DNA of 64,000 nucleotides from assembly GCA_001858525.1 (NCBI GenBank), contig LAPX01000007.1, forward strand, positions 452,038 to 516,037, written 5' to 3'. The DNA is from Vampirovibrio chlorellavorus (lineage in GTDB: Bacteria > Cyanobacteriota > Vampirovibrionia > Vampirovibrionales > Vampirovibrionaceae). The notes beneath the pieces are model-generated. The model was given only the letters and a program-made list of their open reading frames with translations, did no database searches and was not told the origin of the DNA. Of the stretch, positions 24,750-33,010 are shown in pieces. Position numbers and translations under genes: made by a program. Numbering within the stretch: position 1 is the first letter of the stretch; the number at the start of each line of letters is the position of its first letter.

Positions 24750-24807
24750 GAAATTTCGTCCTCACTGAGGCATTACAGCCCCTTGTGCCTCGTTAAAGCA
24801 CTGTTAC

Positions 24808-25449
24808 CTAGTTAAAGCTCTGCACCAGGCCGTTGACAATCAGACTCCAGCCATCCACGGCCACGAAAATCAGAATTTTAAAGGGCAGAGAGATAATGGT
24901 GGGCGACAACATCATCATCCCCAAGGCCAGCAGGATATTGGCCACTACCAGGTCAATAACAATAAAGGGAATAAAGATAATAAAGCCGATTTCAAAGGCG
25001 GTTCGCAGTTCACTGACCATGAAAGCCGGAGCCACTTCCCACAGGCTCAAATCCTTGGGAGAGTCTGGCGGTTTATTTCGGGACAACTGCAAGAAAAAGG
25101 CCACATCCGACTGTCGGGTTTGCCGCATCATAAAGGTTTTCAAGGGTTCAGAGCCACTGACCATCATTTGAACCACCGACCCGTTGCGCCGCATAATGGG
25201 ATCCAGCTTTTGGCCAATCTCCCCAAAGACCGGGGACATGGTGTACATGGTCAAAATCAGGGACATACCCACCAGTACAATGGCCGGGGGCACTTGCTGG
25301 GTTCCCAACGCTGTCTTTAATATTGAAAAAACAATCATATAACGCAAAAAACTGGTCATACTCACCACCACCAGTGGGATGAGCGACAATGAGGCCATCA
25401 GGATGATTAGCTGGAGGGCCGGGTCCAGCTTTCCAAACATCACATCCAC
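24808..25449 (-). CDS. fliP: flagellar export gate protein FliP
   Basis: The family core is clear: VVVSMTSFLRYMIVFSILKTALGTQQVPPAIVLVG, then EVAPAFMVSELRTAFEIGFIIFIPFIVIDLVVANILLALGMMMLSP, giving four membrane helices around a periplasmic loop. The start used is GTG at 25449 with AAAGGAAAG upstream; in-frame GTG 25443 and ATG 25440 are alternatives. At 213 residues it is shorter than the usual 240 or more. It lacks the cleaved signal peptide found in many FliP proteins, since the first membrane helix begins almost at once. The gene lies between fliO and fliQ in the export operon. Confidence 0.93.
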   Translation of the reverse strand: MDVMFGKLDPALQLIILMASLSLIPLVVVSMTSFLRYMIVFSILKTALGTQQVPPAIVLVGMSLILTMYTMSPVFGEIGQKLDPIMRRNGSVVQMMVSGSEPLKTFMMRQTRQSDVAFFLQLSRNKPPDSPKDLSLWEVAPAFMVSELRTAFEIGFIIFIPFIVIDLVVANILLALGMMMLSPTIISLPFKILIFVAVDGWSLIVNGLVQSFN

Positions 25450-25518
25450 AGCATGTCTTTCCTTTCCTTACATCGTTCCTGAGAAAATCCCTCACAGCGC
25501 ACCCAAAGGCGGTGTGGT

Positions 25519-25971
25519 CTACTTCATGCGAGAGGACACAATCCACTGAATACTTTGGGCGAATCGAGCCCCAAATCCCTGACGTCTGGGCAACGCGCGG
25601 GCCACCGGCGGGGTGGCGTACCAAGGCTCTAAACGCTCGGTTTCCGTCACCACCGGAATTTCTTCCACGGCCACCTCGCTGGCCAGTGGCTCCAACTTGG
25701 ACAGCAGGTTGGTTTCCTCGCCCGAGGCGGCGATTAAAAAGCGCTCCGAACCGGAACGAATGACATAAACCGTATTCCGTGGATCTAGCGGCAAGGAGGA
25801 CTCCACTTCCAGCGTGGGCATCTCCGGGCTGACCTTGGCCGATCCCCCGGATAGAAAGCCGGACGAACGACGGGCATAAAAGTAGGCCCCGTAAATCAAG
25901 CCCACCGCACCCAGGGTGTACAACACAAACGTCCCCAAATACTGCCACAAAGCGCCTGTCTGATTCATCAT
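25519..25971 (-). CDS. fliO: FliO-like flagellar assembly protein
   Basis: This 150-residue protein has one N-terminal membrane helix (LGTFVLYTLGAVGLIYGAYFYA) and a cytoplasmic part containing LPLDPRNTVYVIRSGSERFLIAASGEETNLLSKL. That part is the recognisable FliO pattern of a small beta domain with a LIG/LIAASGE turn. FliO helps assemble FliP. Its place directly upstream of fliP and downstream of the switch gene is the canonical order, which supports the call where sequence similarity alone would be weak. The C-terminal 50 residues are Arg- and Pro-containing and variable. Confidence 0.82.
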   Translation of the reverse strand: MMNQTGALWQYLGTFVLYTLGAVGLIYGAYFYARRSSGFLSGGSAKVSPEMPTLEVESSLPLDPRNTVYVIRSGSERFLIAASGEETNLLSKLEPLASEVAVEEIPVVTETERLEPWYATPPVARALPRRQGFGARFAQSIQWIVSSRMK

Positions 25972-26009
25972 ACCGGTCCGTCCTTTACGCTATCCTGCTG
26001 ATTCAACAA

Positions 26010-27365
26010 CTACCAATCCTCTTCGCCTTCTGCGGCTTCATCAAAATCATCGTTCAAAAAGCTGTCCAGATCCATCTCGTCATTCGAGCTGGCGGGCGGT
26101 TCATCGCTTTGAGCCGGGACCTCCGCCATGGCCGCCGTTTCTGGAGCGGACAAGGCCAAACGTTCCCCGGAAGCCTGAGCCGCATCCGCCGGAGTTAAAA
26201 CCCGATTGACCCGCACCCCAAAGCGATCCCCCACAATGATCAGCTCACCCAGGGCCAAGGCCTTGCCTTCCACGCTTAAACTAACCTGATTGTGCAGCAG
26301 ATCATCCATCTCAATGACCAAACCTTCGCTCATCTGCTTCAATTGGCGCAAAGGCAGCTTGATCGGCTCAAACTCGGCAGAGACTTCAATCATCAGGTTA
26401 TCCCACAGGTTTTGCCGAGCCGAGGCGCCTGAGGTCTGAGTATCCATTGGGGTATCCATCTCGTCAAACTCCTGTTCGTAAGGCATGGTAATGGCCTGAG
26501 GACGACTTATCTTGACTGAAAAAGGCAGATGCTGGCCCGATTGTGTTTCTACCAGGGCCATGTGATCCAACTGACTGTCTTCCAACACAATCAGATCGCC
26601 CGGCTCCAGATGATCCAAATCGGATAAAGGCACCCGGCTGCCTCCTACGTGAATTCGGGCCGGGGCCAGTACATGAAAAAAAAAGTCATCGGGGACAGTA
26701 TCCACAGGCTGGGCGGTCGCCGTTCCTTGCTTCAGGGCCGAAACCGGCACACTGAGAACAATTTTTCCCACCTCAAGGCTATCCATCAAATGGGCCGCCT
26801 GTATGGACCCCAAGGCCTGCTCCAGCTCACCCGCGGATTCATCCAGACTGGCCACCCACAGCAATTGAACCAGTTCCGGTTCCGGCTGGTGGGTTTGAAC
26901 CGGTTTTTTCAACAAGTGCTTCTTGAACAAGGCCAGCAAATCCCGACTGAATTCATTCAAAATGGTGGCTTCCAGCGGGCTCAGTTGCCGAAAACTAAAA
27001 CCAGCCTCTGACTGGAGACGTCCCCCTAAAACCCGATTGAGCAAACTGGCGCACAAAGACTCGGACAAACGCAGCAAGGCCGCTGGGGGCTGCCCAGCGT
27101 GGGCATCGGTTTGTTTTTCCAACTGAAGCTGGGAAACATGAAAATCATCCAGACGCCAAAAATAATGGGGCTTCTCGCTGAGCCCTAAAAAGGCCAGCTT
27201 CACCGGCACCCCCCAGAACTGGGAAAGCACCTCGCCCAAACGCGGGGTCAGTTGGGCACAAGCCTGGATCTGATCCTGCCAAGGGCTGACCCGGCCCACT
27301 CGGGGAACCGGGTACGACCGATCATTCAACTGGCTCGCCTTGCGGCTGTCCACACTCATATCCAT
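26010..27365 (-). CDS. FliM/FliN-family flagellar switch protein with two SpoA domains
   Basis: This 451-residue protein combines a middle domain similar to FliM or FliY (about 40-190, with LSPLEATILNEFSRDLL) and two SpoA (surface presentation) domains. The first is near 235-305 (VGGSRVPLSDLDHLEPGDLIVL), and the second, more FliN-like, is near 325-395 (LPLRQLKQMSEGLVIEMDD ... LGELIIVGDRFGVRVNRVL). An Asp/Glu-rich tail ends the protein. The typical N-terminal CheY-binding motif of FliM is not evident. It would form part of the cytoplasmic C-ring that sets rotation direction and docks export cargo. It heads the fliO-P-Q-R operon. A separate fliM and fliN may exist elsewhere; here one gene seems to hold both kinds of domain, as in YscQ/SctQ-like proteins. 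Confidence 0.8.
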   Translation of the reverse strand: MDMSVDSRKASQLNDRSYPVPRVGRVSPWQDQIQACAQLTPRLGEVLSQFWGVPVKLAFLGLSEKPHYFWRLDDFHVSQLQLEKQTDAHAGQPPAALLRLSESLCASLLNRVLGGRLQSEAGFSFRQLSPLEATILNEFSRDLLALFKKHLLKKPVQTHQPEPELVQLLWVASLDESAGELEQALGSIQAAHLMDSLEVGKIVLSVPVSALKQGTATAQPVDTVPDDFFFHVLAPARIHVGGSRVPLSDLDHLEPGDLIVLEDSQLDHMALVETQSGQHLPFSVKISRPQAITMPYEQEFDEMDTPMDTQTSGASARQNLWDNLMIEVSAEFEPIKLPLRQLKQMSEGLVIEMDDLLHNQVSLSVEGKALALGELIIVGDRFGVRVNRVLTPADAAQASGERLALSAPETAAMAEVPAQSDEPPASSNDEMDLDSFLNDDFDEAAEGEEDW

Positions 27366-27563
27366 ACGCTACTAACCAATCAGCGCTCTCTTCCAGCTCG
27401 TTTCTGCAACAGCATACCGAATTGCCCGAATGCAGGCATCCATCCAGTGGTCTACACAAATCCGCCTTGCCATCGGCCAATGGGTGAGGGTTAAAACGGT
27501 TTGTTTTAGAATGATATTCAATTCCACGCAAGGATCGACCAAAACGGCATCCTACCCCTCATG

Positions 27564-27592
27564 TTGATCGCCTTTTGTGTTGATGCTATAAG
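27564..27592 (+). promoter_or_regulatory. sigma70-type promoter for rpsT
   Basis: TTGATC (-35, 27564-27569), a 17-base spacer and TATAAG (-10, 27587-27592) lie about 70 bases upstream of the rpsT start. The rest of the 300-base gap back to the flagellar gene (27366-27560) shows no coding sequence or other clear signal. Confidence 0.7.
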
Positions 27593-27668
27593 TGGAACTC
27601 AAAGATTTACCGATTTTTATCGAACCCGTATTTAGTGTGTCCCCTCAACCGTAAAAAGGTATTGCATC

Positions 27669-27923
27669 TTGCCAAGAATTAAATCCGCCAAGAAACGTGT
27701 TGATGTTGCCGAACGCAACCGCCAACGCAACATTGCTTTCAAATCTGCTATCAGAACCGCTATGAAAAAAGCCTTGAACGGCGAACTCGCTGCTCGTCAA
27801 GAAGGTTTGAAACTGGCTTTCAGCTTGCTGGATCGCGCTGTGCTGAAAGGGATTCTGCACAAGAATACCGCTGCCCGCTACAAATCCAAAATGGCAGTGG
27901 CCCTGAACCACACCGCCGCTTAA
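27669..27923 (+). CDS. rpsT: 30S ribosomal protein S20
   Basis: This 84-residue basic protein has the S20 pattern: N-terminal PRIKSAKKRVDVAERNRQRN, KSAIRTAMKKAL, then LDRAVLKGILHKNTAARYKSKM. It binds 16S rRNA early in small-subunit assembly. The start is TTG at 27669 with AAAGGT upstream. TTG or other weak starts are known for rpsT in several bacteria, where they serve autoregulation, so this may be functional here too. It is a single-gene unit with its own promoter and terminator. Confidence 0.96.
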   Translation: MPRIKSAKKRVDVAERNRQRNIAFKSAIRTAMKKALNGELAARQEGLKLAFSLLDRAVLKGILHKNTAARYKSKMAVALNHTAA

Positions 27924-27943
27924 GCAGCAACACTCCAAGTTTT

Positions 27944-27978
27944 AAAAAGCCCTCTGCCCCAAAGCAAAGGGCTTTTTA
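27944..27978 (+). terminator. intrinsic terminator of rpsT
   Basis: AAAAAGCCCTcTGC-cccaaa-GCAaAGGGCTTTTT forms a stem with one mismatch and a T-run, 20 bases after the rpsT stop. Confidence 0.9.
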
Positions 27979-27990
27979 GTGTTTAAAATA

Positions 27991-28140
27991 CAGGTGAGGC
28001 GATCTGCATCCACACGTTTCTAACTGTTTGAGTACAGCGAGTTAGAAAAGAGGACTTGGCAGCCTTGCCAAAAGCGCTATTAAGTTTGTATGGGCTGCAC
28101 GCAGTTTTAGAAACGTGTGGATGCAAGTAGCCTCACCTAT
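27991..28140. mobile_element. 150-bp inverted-repeat element (MITE-like)
   Basis: The ends form a near-perfect inverted repeat of about 32 bases: left 27992-28023 (AGGTGAGGC, four mismatched positions, then TGCATCCACACGTTTCTAA) and right 28108-28139. The interior of about 84 bases has no open frame but includes a small hairpin, TTGGCA-GCCT-TGCCAA. Size, long terminal repeats and lack of coding sequence fit a MITE or a very stable RNA hairpin. No clear target-site duplication was seen. The outer nine bases recur as a palindrome at 63147-63163. Confidence 0.6.
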
Positions 28141-28160
28141 AACAATTCATTCGCAGGTTT

Positions 28161-29189
28161 CTACAATAGGCCCAAAATAGCCGACTGCACCTGCTCAACC
28201 GAGATTTGGCGCATACAGGCCAAATGCTGCTCGTCCGTATAAGGACATTCCGCCTGTTCACAAGGCCAGCAGGCCAAAGTTTCCGGCGGGGTGATCATCC
28301 TTGAGGCCCCATGGGCCAATGGCCCAGTTCGTGCCAAGGCGGTTGGCCCATAAATGCCCACCACAGGCACACCGGTGGCTGTGGCCAGATGCATGGGCCC
28401 CGTATCGCCGCCCACCACCACATTGCACTGAGCCAACACACTGGCTGTACCCAGAATGTCGTATCGTCCGCAGTGGTTTTGCACCCGATGCCCAGTATCC
28501 CCAAGGACTTTTCCCAGTTCCTCTAAAATGTGCTGAACCAGAGGCGTCTCATCCGGGCCACCCACCAAAAGCACCTGAAGGTTCGGGTTGTGGGTGAGCA
28601 GCGTCTCAATAAGCCCAACATAAGCGGACCCTTCCCAAGCCCGGTTGGAGCGCTTAGCCCCCACCCCGGGGATCAGGCCCACCCAAATGACGCCATCCGG
28701 CTTGGCGGGCAATACATCAGTCTCCTGAGCGGGCCGCAAGGCAGGCACATTGGGCAACGGGTCTGGCAGCGTTGGCAATAGGCGTAGGAAGGGCTGATAA
28801 AAATCGCTGGCGGCATGGCGACGCGGCACCGTACGCTGGGCTTGCCCCTTGCTGCGTAATTTTTCCTTATGATACACCGCACTGTAGCGGGGCATTACCA
28901 GAGCGGTGAACAGCATCGACTTCAGGGACGGGTGCAGATTGATGACCCCATCCACCCCCCATTGACGAAACTGCCACGCCAGCTGCCCCAAAGCCCAAAG
29001 ACCCTGCCGCTTCTCCCAGGTCCACACCTGATCCACCCCCGCGAACGAGGCCACCAAAACCCGATAAGCCGGACTGGTCAACCAGTGGACTTCCATGTCC
29101 GGATACGCCTGCTTGACCGCCTGAACGGACGCCGAGGCGTGAATTAAATCGCCCAAAGCCCCCCAGCGAATCACCAGCAAGCGCTTCAT
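28161..29189 (-). CDS. glycosyltransferase family 9 (heptosyltransferase-like)
   Basis: This 342-residue GT-B enzyme of the ADP-heptose:LPS heptosyltransferase family transfers a sugar onto lipopolysaccharide or a similar glycolipid. Family signs are the N-terminal RLLVIRWGALGDLIHASASVQAVK and the late CNVVVGGDTGPMHLATATGVPVVGIYGPT, which holds the nucleotide-sugar site. The start at 29189 has AGGAG upstream and overlaps the stop of the next GT9 gene by four bases; the longer frame to 29309 is out of family. A conserved C-terminal Cys cluster (CWPCEQAECPYT) matches the CxxC(x)nC pattern of many members. The tandem pair suggests successive sugar additions to one acceptor and implies an outer membrane. 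Confidence 0.88.
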   Translation of the reverse strand: MKRLLVIRWGALGDLIHASASVQAVKQAYPDMEVHWLTSPAYRVLVASFAGVDQVWTWEKRQGLWALGQLAWQFRQWGVDGVINLHPSLKSMLFTALVMPRYSAVYHKEKLRSKGQAQRTVPRRHAASDFYQPFLRLLPTLPDPLPNVPALRPAQETDVLPAKPDGVIWVGLIPGVGAKRSNRAWEGSAYVGLIETLLTHNPNLQVLLVGGPDETPLVQHILEELGKVLGDTGHRVQNHCGRYDILGTASVLAQCNVVVGGDTGPMHLATATGVPVVGIYGPTALARTGPLAHGASRMITPPETLACWPCEQAECPYTDEQHLACMRQISVEQVQSAILGLL

Positions 29190-30328
29190 ACCAAGGGCTC
29201 CTGAGTAGGTGCCTCGGGAAGCTGCCCAAGCCCCAGGGCGTCCCGTGCCTGTTCTAGCACCTGCTGTGGGGTCAACTGGGTCATACAGGCCAGCGTTTTC
29301 AAGGGGCACTCCCGTTCAAAACAGGGTTGGCAATCCAGTTGGGTGGTCAGAATGGTATGTTGCCCCCCCACGGGTCCCGTTCGGCCCGGGGCGGTGGGGC
29401 CATACAACCCGATAATTTTTGGAACGCCCACGGCATCAGCAATGTGCAGGGGGGCGCTATCCAGACCAATCAGCAACTGGACTTGCGGAAACAAGGCGTA
29501 TAAATCGGGCCAATCCGTCTGGCCCACCCAGTTCAACACCTGCGGGGAATCGGCATGCTCTCCCAAAATGGTGGCGGCCCGAGGGGCGTCATTGGGCGCC
29601 CCCAGCAGAATGACCGAAACATCCAGCCGAAGTAGCAAAGGCAGCAATTGGGCCCAGTGTTCCAGAGGCCAATGCTTGCTGGGCCACCGGGTAAAGGGGG
29701 CCAGCACCACCACAGGACGATGGGGCAACGGCAAGGCCACAAGGAGCATCTGCACCTTGGCCGCCGCCTGCGAATGCACAGGGGGCAGCACAAATTCAGG
29801 AGCGCTCACCTCACAGCCAATGGCTCGGGCGAAATCCAGATAGCGCTGAACCGCAGGCGTATGGGCATCCCGAATAATCATGGCCGGAAGATGGCGATTG
29901 TAGAGCAAATCCGCGCTTTCCCGGGTGGCCTTAAAACCATACCGAAACGGAATTTGAGCCAGCCAGGGCCAAATCGCGCTTTTCAAGAGGCCCTGCACAT
30001 CAAAACTGAGTTGATACCCTTCCGCCTGAAGGTCTCGCACCAATGCCCGCACCTCATGCCACAAGGATGGCCACTGGGCAGGCTTTGTGAGTAATGAGAG
30101 CCAACGCTTACGGTGAGAAACATGCAGCCGATCAATCAAGGGATGATTTTCCAGTAACGGAGCGGCGGCGGCCTCCACCAGCCAACCCACAAAGGCGTCC
30201 GGATGCTGGCGCTTCAGGGCAGCCAAGAGCGGCAAAGTGTGCATAACATCGCCATGGGCACTCAGCCGCACGATTAAAATGCGTCTGGCGGCGGGAGGAT
30301 TAGAAACGGAGGGTGGAGGGTACTTCAT
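29186..30328 (-). CDS. glycosyltransferase family 9 (heptosyltransferase-like)
   Basis: This is the first gene of the GT9 pair, 380 residues. The N-terminus has RRILIVRLSAHGDVMHTLPLLAALKR with the conserved GD...H/L motif, and the C-terminal domain has VQLLIGLDSAPLHIADAVGVPKIIGLYGPTAPGRTGP. The C-terminus carries a CQPCFERECPLKTLACM cluster, as in its neighbour. The ATG at 30328 is used because the longer frame begins with TTG at 30391 without family similarity; no clear ribosome binding site precedes either. The stop overlaps the next start by four bases. The two proteins are clearly related but not close duplicates, so they probably have different acceptors. Confidence 0.88.
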   Translation of the reverse strand: MKYPPPSVSNPPAARRILIVRLSAHGDVMHTLPLLAALKRQHPDAFVGWLVEAAAAPLLENHPLIDRLHVSHRKRWLSLLTKPAQWPSLWHEVRALVRDLQAEGYQLSFDVQGLLKSAIWPWLAQIPFRYGFKATRESADLLYNRHLPAMIIRDAHTPAVQRYLDFARAIGCEVSAPEFVLPPVHSQAAAKVQMLLVALPLPHRPVVVLAPFTRWPSKHWPLEHWAQLLPLLLRLDVSVILLGAPNDAPRAATILGEHADSPQVLNWVGQTDWPDLYALFPQVQLLIGLDSAPLHIADAVGVPKIIGLYGPTAPGRTGPVGGQHTILTTQLDCQPCFERECPLKTLACMTQLTPQQVLEQARDALGLGQLPEAPTQEPLV

Positions 30329-30415
30329 GGGATAAAGCGGTTGCCTGCGGCTGGTATGAACAATGTAACTTATAATGAAAGCAAGGGTCAAAAACTAAAT
30401 TAGCGGGAATCTCCA

Positions 30416-31828
30416 TTGGATTGGTTAAATAACACCTCAGAATTAATGATGGTGGCCATACTGGTCACGGTGGTTTCTGCTGCCATTATCTTCATTTTGC
30501 TGCGCAAGCCCCCGGAAAAATCACTGACTTCAGACAGTGCGGGACCTGCTTCCACCCCTGGCAACCCTGCCCCACCTTCCCCCAAGGACCACAACAGCCT
30601 GATTGAACACTTAAACCAGGGCAACGCCTTCGTTCGACAGTTTCAGTACGAACAAGCCCTGTTCCACTTCAAGGAAGCTATCAAACTCAAGCCGGAAGAT
30701 GGCTCGATTCACTTTAAAGTGGGGCGTTTACATGTACAGCGGGAAGATTTTAAGAATGCCCTGGCCGCTTTTAAGACCTCACTCGAGCTAAATCCCAAGC
30801 AGGTGGAAGCCCATTACGAAATGGCCCGCATTTATCAACACCTGCACAGTACGGAAAAAGCCAATAACGCCCTGGGAAAGGCCCTTAAAATCAATCCCAC
30901 TCACACAGAGTCCCTCAAGCTAAAAATAAAGCTGCTGGAGCAGGAAAATCGTTTACAGGAAGCGCTGGAGCCCATTCAAAAACTGATTGAAAGCAGCTCG
31001 AACCCCACCAAATATCAGGAACTGCTGGCAGAATACCAGATGAAACTGGGCGACTACTCCAAAGCCATTGCCTCTCTGGAAACCCTGATCAGTCAAAATC
31101 CCCATGATCAGCTGTATTATCTGGGGAAAGTGGGACAAGTCCACTTCGATCAGGGTGAATACGATAAGGCCATTGAACAGTTCAAGCGCATTTTGCAAGA
31201 GCAAGGCACCGCCCGGATGGACGCCGCCTTTACCCGAGCCATTAAAAACCAGATGGCCGCCGCCTTGTGTAACGAAGGGGTCAAACGTTATCAGGCTCAC
31301 GACCCACAAGGGGCCATTCAGCACTATCAGGACGCCCTAGTCTATGATGATAGCAACGCCGACATCCACTACAACCTGGGGAAAGCACTGATAGAGGCAA
31401 AGGATAGCGGCAAGGCCATGCGTCATTTTGAACTGGCCCTGTCCATCAACGCCAACGATGCCAGTTGCCACTATGAACTGGCCGTTTTACAGGATGAAAA
31501 GGGGCTGGTACAAGAAGCCTTGAACCATTACCAAAAAGCCCTGGAACTGGAACCCAATAACGCCCAAGCCTGCTTTGGTCTGGGCACCTTGTACGGGGTG
31601 GACGGCAATCTGGAGAAGGCCATCCAGATGCTGAGCACAGCCATCCGTATCAATCCCAACTATACCGATGCCTTTTACAATCTGGCCGTGGCCCTGGAAC
31701 GCAAGAAAGACATTAACAAGGCCATTAAGTTCTATAAAAAGGTGCTCAGTCTGGATAAAAACCATGAAAAAGCCAAGAGCAATCTGGCCCACATCCAGCA
31801 CACCCATAAACAAGGGCTTCGTCGCTAA
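30416..31828 (+). CDS. membrane-anchored tetratricopeptide-repeat protein
   Basis: This 470-residue protein has one N-terminal membrane helix (MMVAILVTVVSAAIIFILL, about 11-30), a short Pro/Ser linker and then roughly ten TPR units. Examples are FRQFQYEQALFHFKEAIKLKPEDG-type repeats, ADIHYNLGKALIEAKDSGKAMRHFELAL and ACFGLGTLYGVDGNLEKAIQMLSTAI. TPR arrays are protein-binding scaffolds; the anchor places this one on the cytoplasmic or periplasmic face of the inner membrane. The start is TTG at 30416 with GGGAA upstream; ATG 30446 would still keep the anchor. It is divergent from the GT9 pair, and the intervening 87 bases must hold both promoters. The partner is unknown; envelope assembly is a reasonable guess. 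Confidence 0.8.
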   Translation: MDWLNNTSELMMVAILVTVVSAAIIFILLRKPPEKSLTSDSAGPASTPGNPAPPSPKDHNSLIEHLNQGNAFVRQFQYEQALFHFKEAIKLKPEDGSIHFKVGRLHVQREDFKNALAAFKTSLELNPKQVEAHYEMARIYQHLHSTEKANNALGKALKINPTHTESLKLKIKLLEQENRLQEALEPIQKLIESSSNPTKYQELLAEYQMKLGDYSKAIASLETLISQNPHDQLYYLGKVGQVHFDQGEYDKAIEQFKRILQEQGTARMDAAFTRAIKNQMAAALCNEGVKRYQAHDPQGAIQHYQDALVYDDSNADIHYNLGKALIEAKDSGKAMRHFELALSINANDASCHYELAVLQDEKGLVQEALNHYQKALELEPNNAQACFGLGTLYGVDGNLEKAIQMLSTAIRINPNYTDAFYNLAVALERKKDINKAIKFYKKVLSLDKNHEKAKSNLAHIQHTHKQGLRR

Positions 31829-31846
31829 AGTCAGGACAACTTTAGC

Positions 31847-33010
31847 CTAGCGAATCAACGGATTCACCGAGCGCTGGGCCAAGGACTGGGAGACAAACGG
31901 GTTAAAGGCAGGCTGAAAAGGAATCGCCTGCTGACGGAAAGTCGGCGCTAACGCGGGGGCTGGCAATACTGGGGATTTTTCCACCACCGGCGAGGGAGCC
32001 TGAGCTTTCATGGCCTGCTTTTTCTCAAACTGCTTTTTATTCCAAACCCCGTTAATCCACATGGGGAACCAGCCAATGGCGCCAATCAGCACGGCAAAAC
32101 TCAGCATATCGGAAGGCAGGCGGCGCACCTTGGCGTAATTTTCCAAGGCCCCTTTGGCTTGTCCTTGCAAGTTGGTGGCAATTTTCAGGATTTGCTTGGA
32201 ACCGTCTTTTTTCCCAAGATCCAGGACAGCCTTAATACTATCGTCCACATTCTTAAATTTCTCAAAAGTCTTTTTGGCGGCGTCCACGGCCGCTTTTTCA
32301 TCAATGGCCACATCCGGCTTGGGAGTGTGGGCTTTCACAAAGTCTTTCACGCTCTGCTTCAGCTTGTTTAAGGCGTCACCGACCGAGGCCTTCTCGTATT
32401 CCTTCTTCAGCTCAACATTGTTTAAGCCCTCAAAGGCCTTTTGCAGGCCACCATCATTCAATTGGTTAATGGCTTTTTCCAAGCCCTCGCCGTTGCCTTC
32501 TTTCACCACTTGCCACAAGGCTTGGGGGTTATCAATCTTGTAATTCCGAAAATCTGAATAACTCAGAACGCCGCCTTCTTTGGGCTTGACCAGATTGACC
32601 CCGGTGCGGCTTTGCGTCAGCTTGCTGACTCCATATACCAAGGGGGCCAAGGCAAACACAAACAGGGTGATAGCGGTCAAATCGCGGCGCAGCACATCGC
32701 CCATTTCCCGGAAGTCGTTGTTTTCCTTGCCCCGCTGATAAGCCCGATACAAACGGGGGCCTACGGTGCCGGGGTACAGCAACAACAACAGCGGCAGACG
32801 GGGCGGTTCCGCCAACAAGGCTTTAAAACGGCCCACGGAGACGCTGGTGTATTGAGAGAAGTCGGATTTCAACTGGTTCCCGATAAACCGGCTGACATTT
32901 TCTCCCAACTTGGGAGTCAATGCTTTTTCAGTATTTTTCGGCAAGTCATACGCCCACTGGGCGGCCTTGTAAGCAAAAGGCTCACTGGCACCAAAACGAA
33001 TCTGGGTCAT
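31847..33010 (-). CDS. unrecognised membrane protein with N-terminal FG motif (cluster member A)
   Basis: This 387-residue protein opens MTQIRFGASEPF. Hydrophobic segments are near 70-88 (LPLLLLLYPGTVGPRLY), 111-131 (LTAITLFVFALAPLVYGVSKL) and 305-328 (DMLSFAVLIGAIGWFPMWINGVW). Between the second and third lies a Lys/Glu-rich helical region of about 170 residues. The C-terminus is Pro/Gln-rich. A core pattern PR-x4-YQRG ... LRRD followed by a membrane helix (85-130) recurs in variant form in the other three genes of the cluster. The ATG overlaps the upstream gene's stop by four bases and has a G-rich ribosome binding site. No known domain was recognised. The function is unknown; the topology would suit an envelope scaffold. 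Confidence 0.65.
   Translation of the reverse strand: MTQIRFGASEPFAYKAAQWAYDLPKNTEKALTPKLGENVSRFIGNQLKSDFSQYTSVSVGRFKALLAEPPRLPLLLLLYPGTVGPRLYRAYQRGKENNDFREMGDVLRRDLTAITLFVFALAPLVYGVSKLTQSRTGVNLVKPKEGGVLSYSDFRNYKIDNPQALWQVVKEGNGEGLEKAINQLNDGGLQKAFEGLNNVELKKEYEKASVGDALNKLKQSVKDFVKAHTPKPDVAIDEKAAVDAAKKTFEKFKNVDDSIKAVLDLGKKDGSKQILKIATNLQGQAKGALENYAKVRRLPSDMLSFAVLIGAIGWFPMWINGVWNKKQFEKKQAMKAQAPSPVVEKSPVLPAPALAPTFRQQAIPFQPAFNPFVSQSLAQRSVNPLIR

Noticed and set aside
24227..26010. Type III secretion instead of flagellar export genes
   Set aside because: SctR/S/T are homologues of FliP/Q/R. fliO before fliP, and hook-specific fliJ, fliK, flgD and flgE in the same window, make a flagellar assignment more likely.
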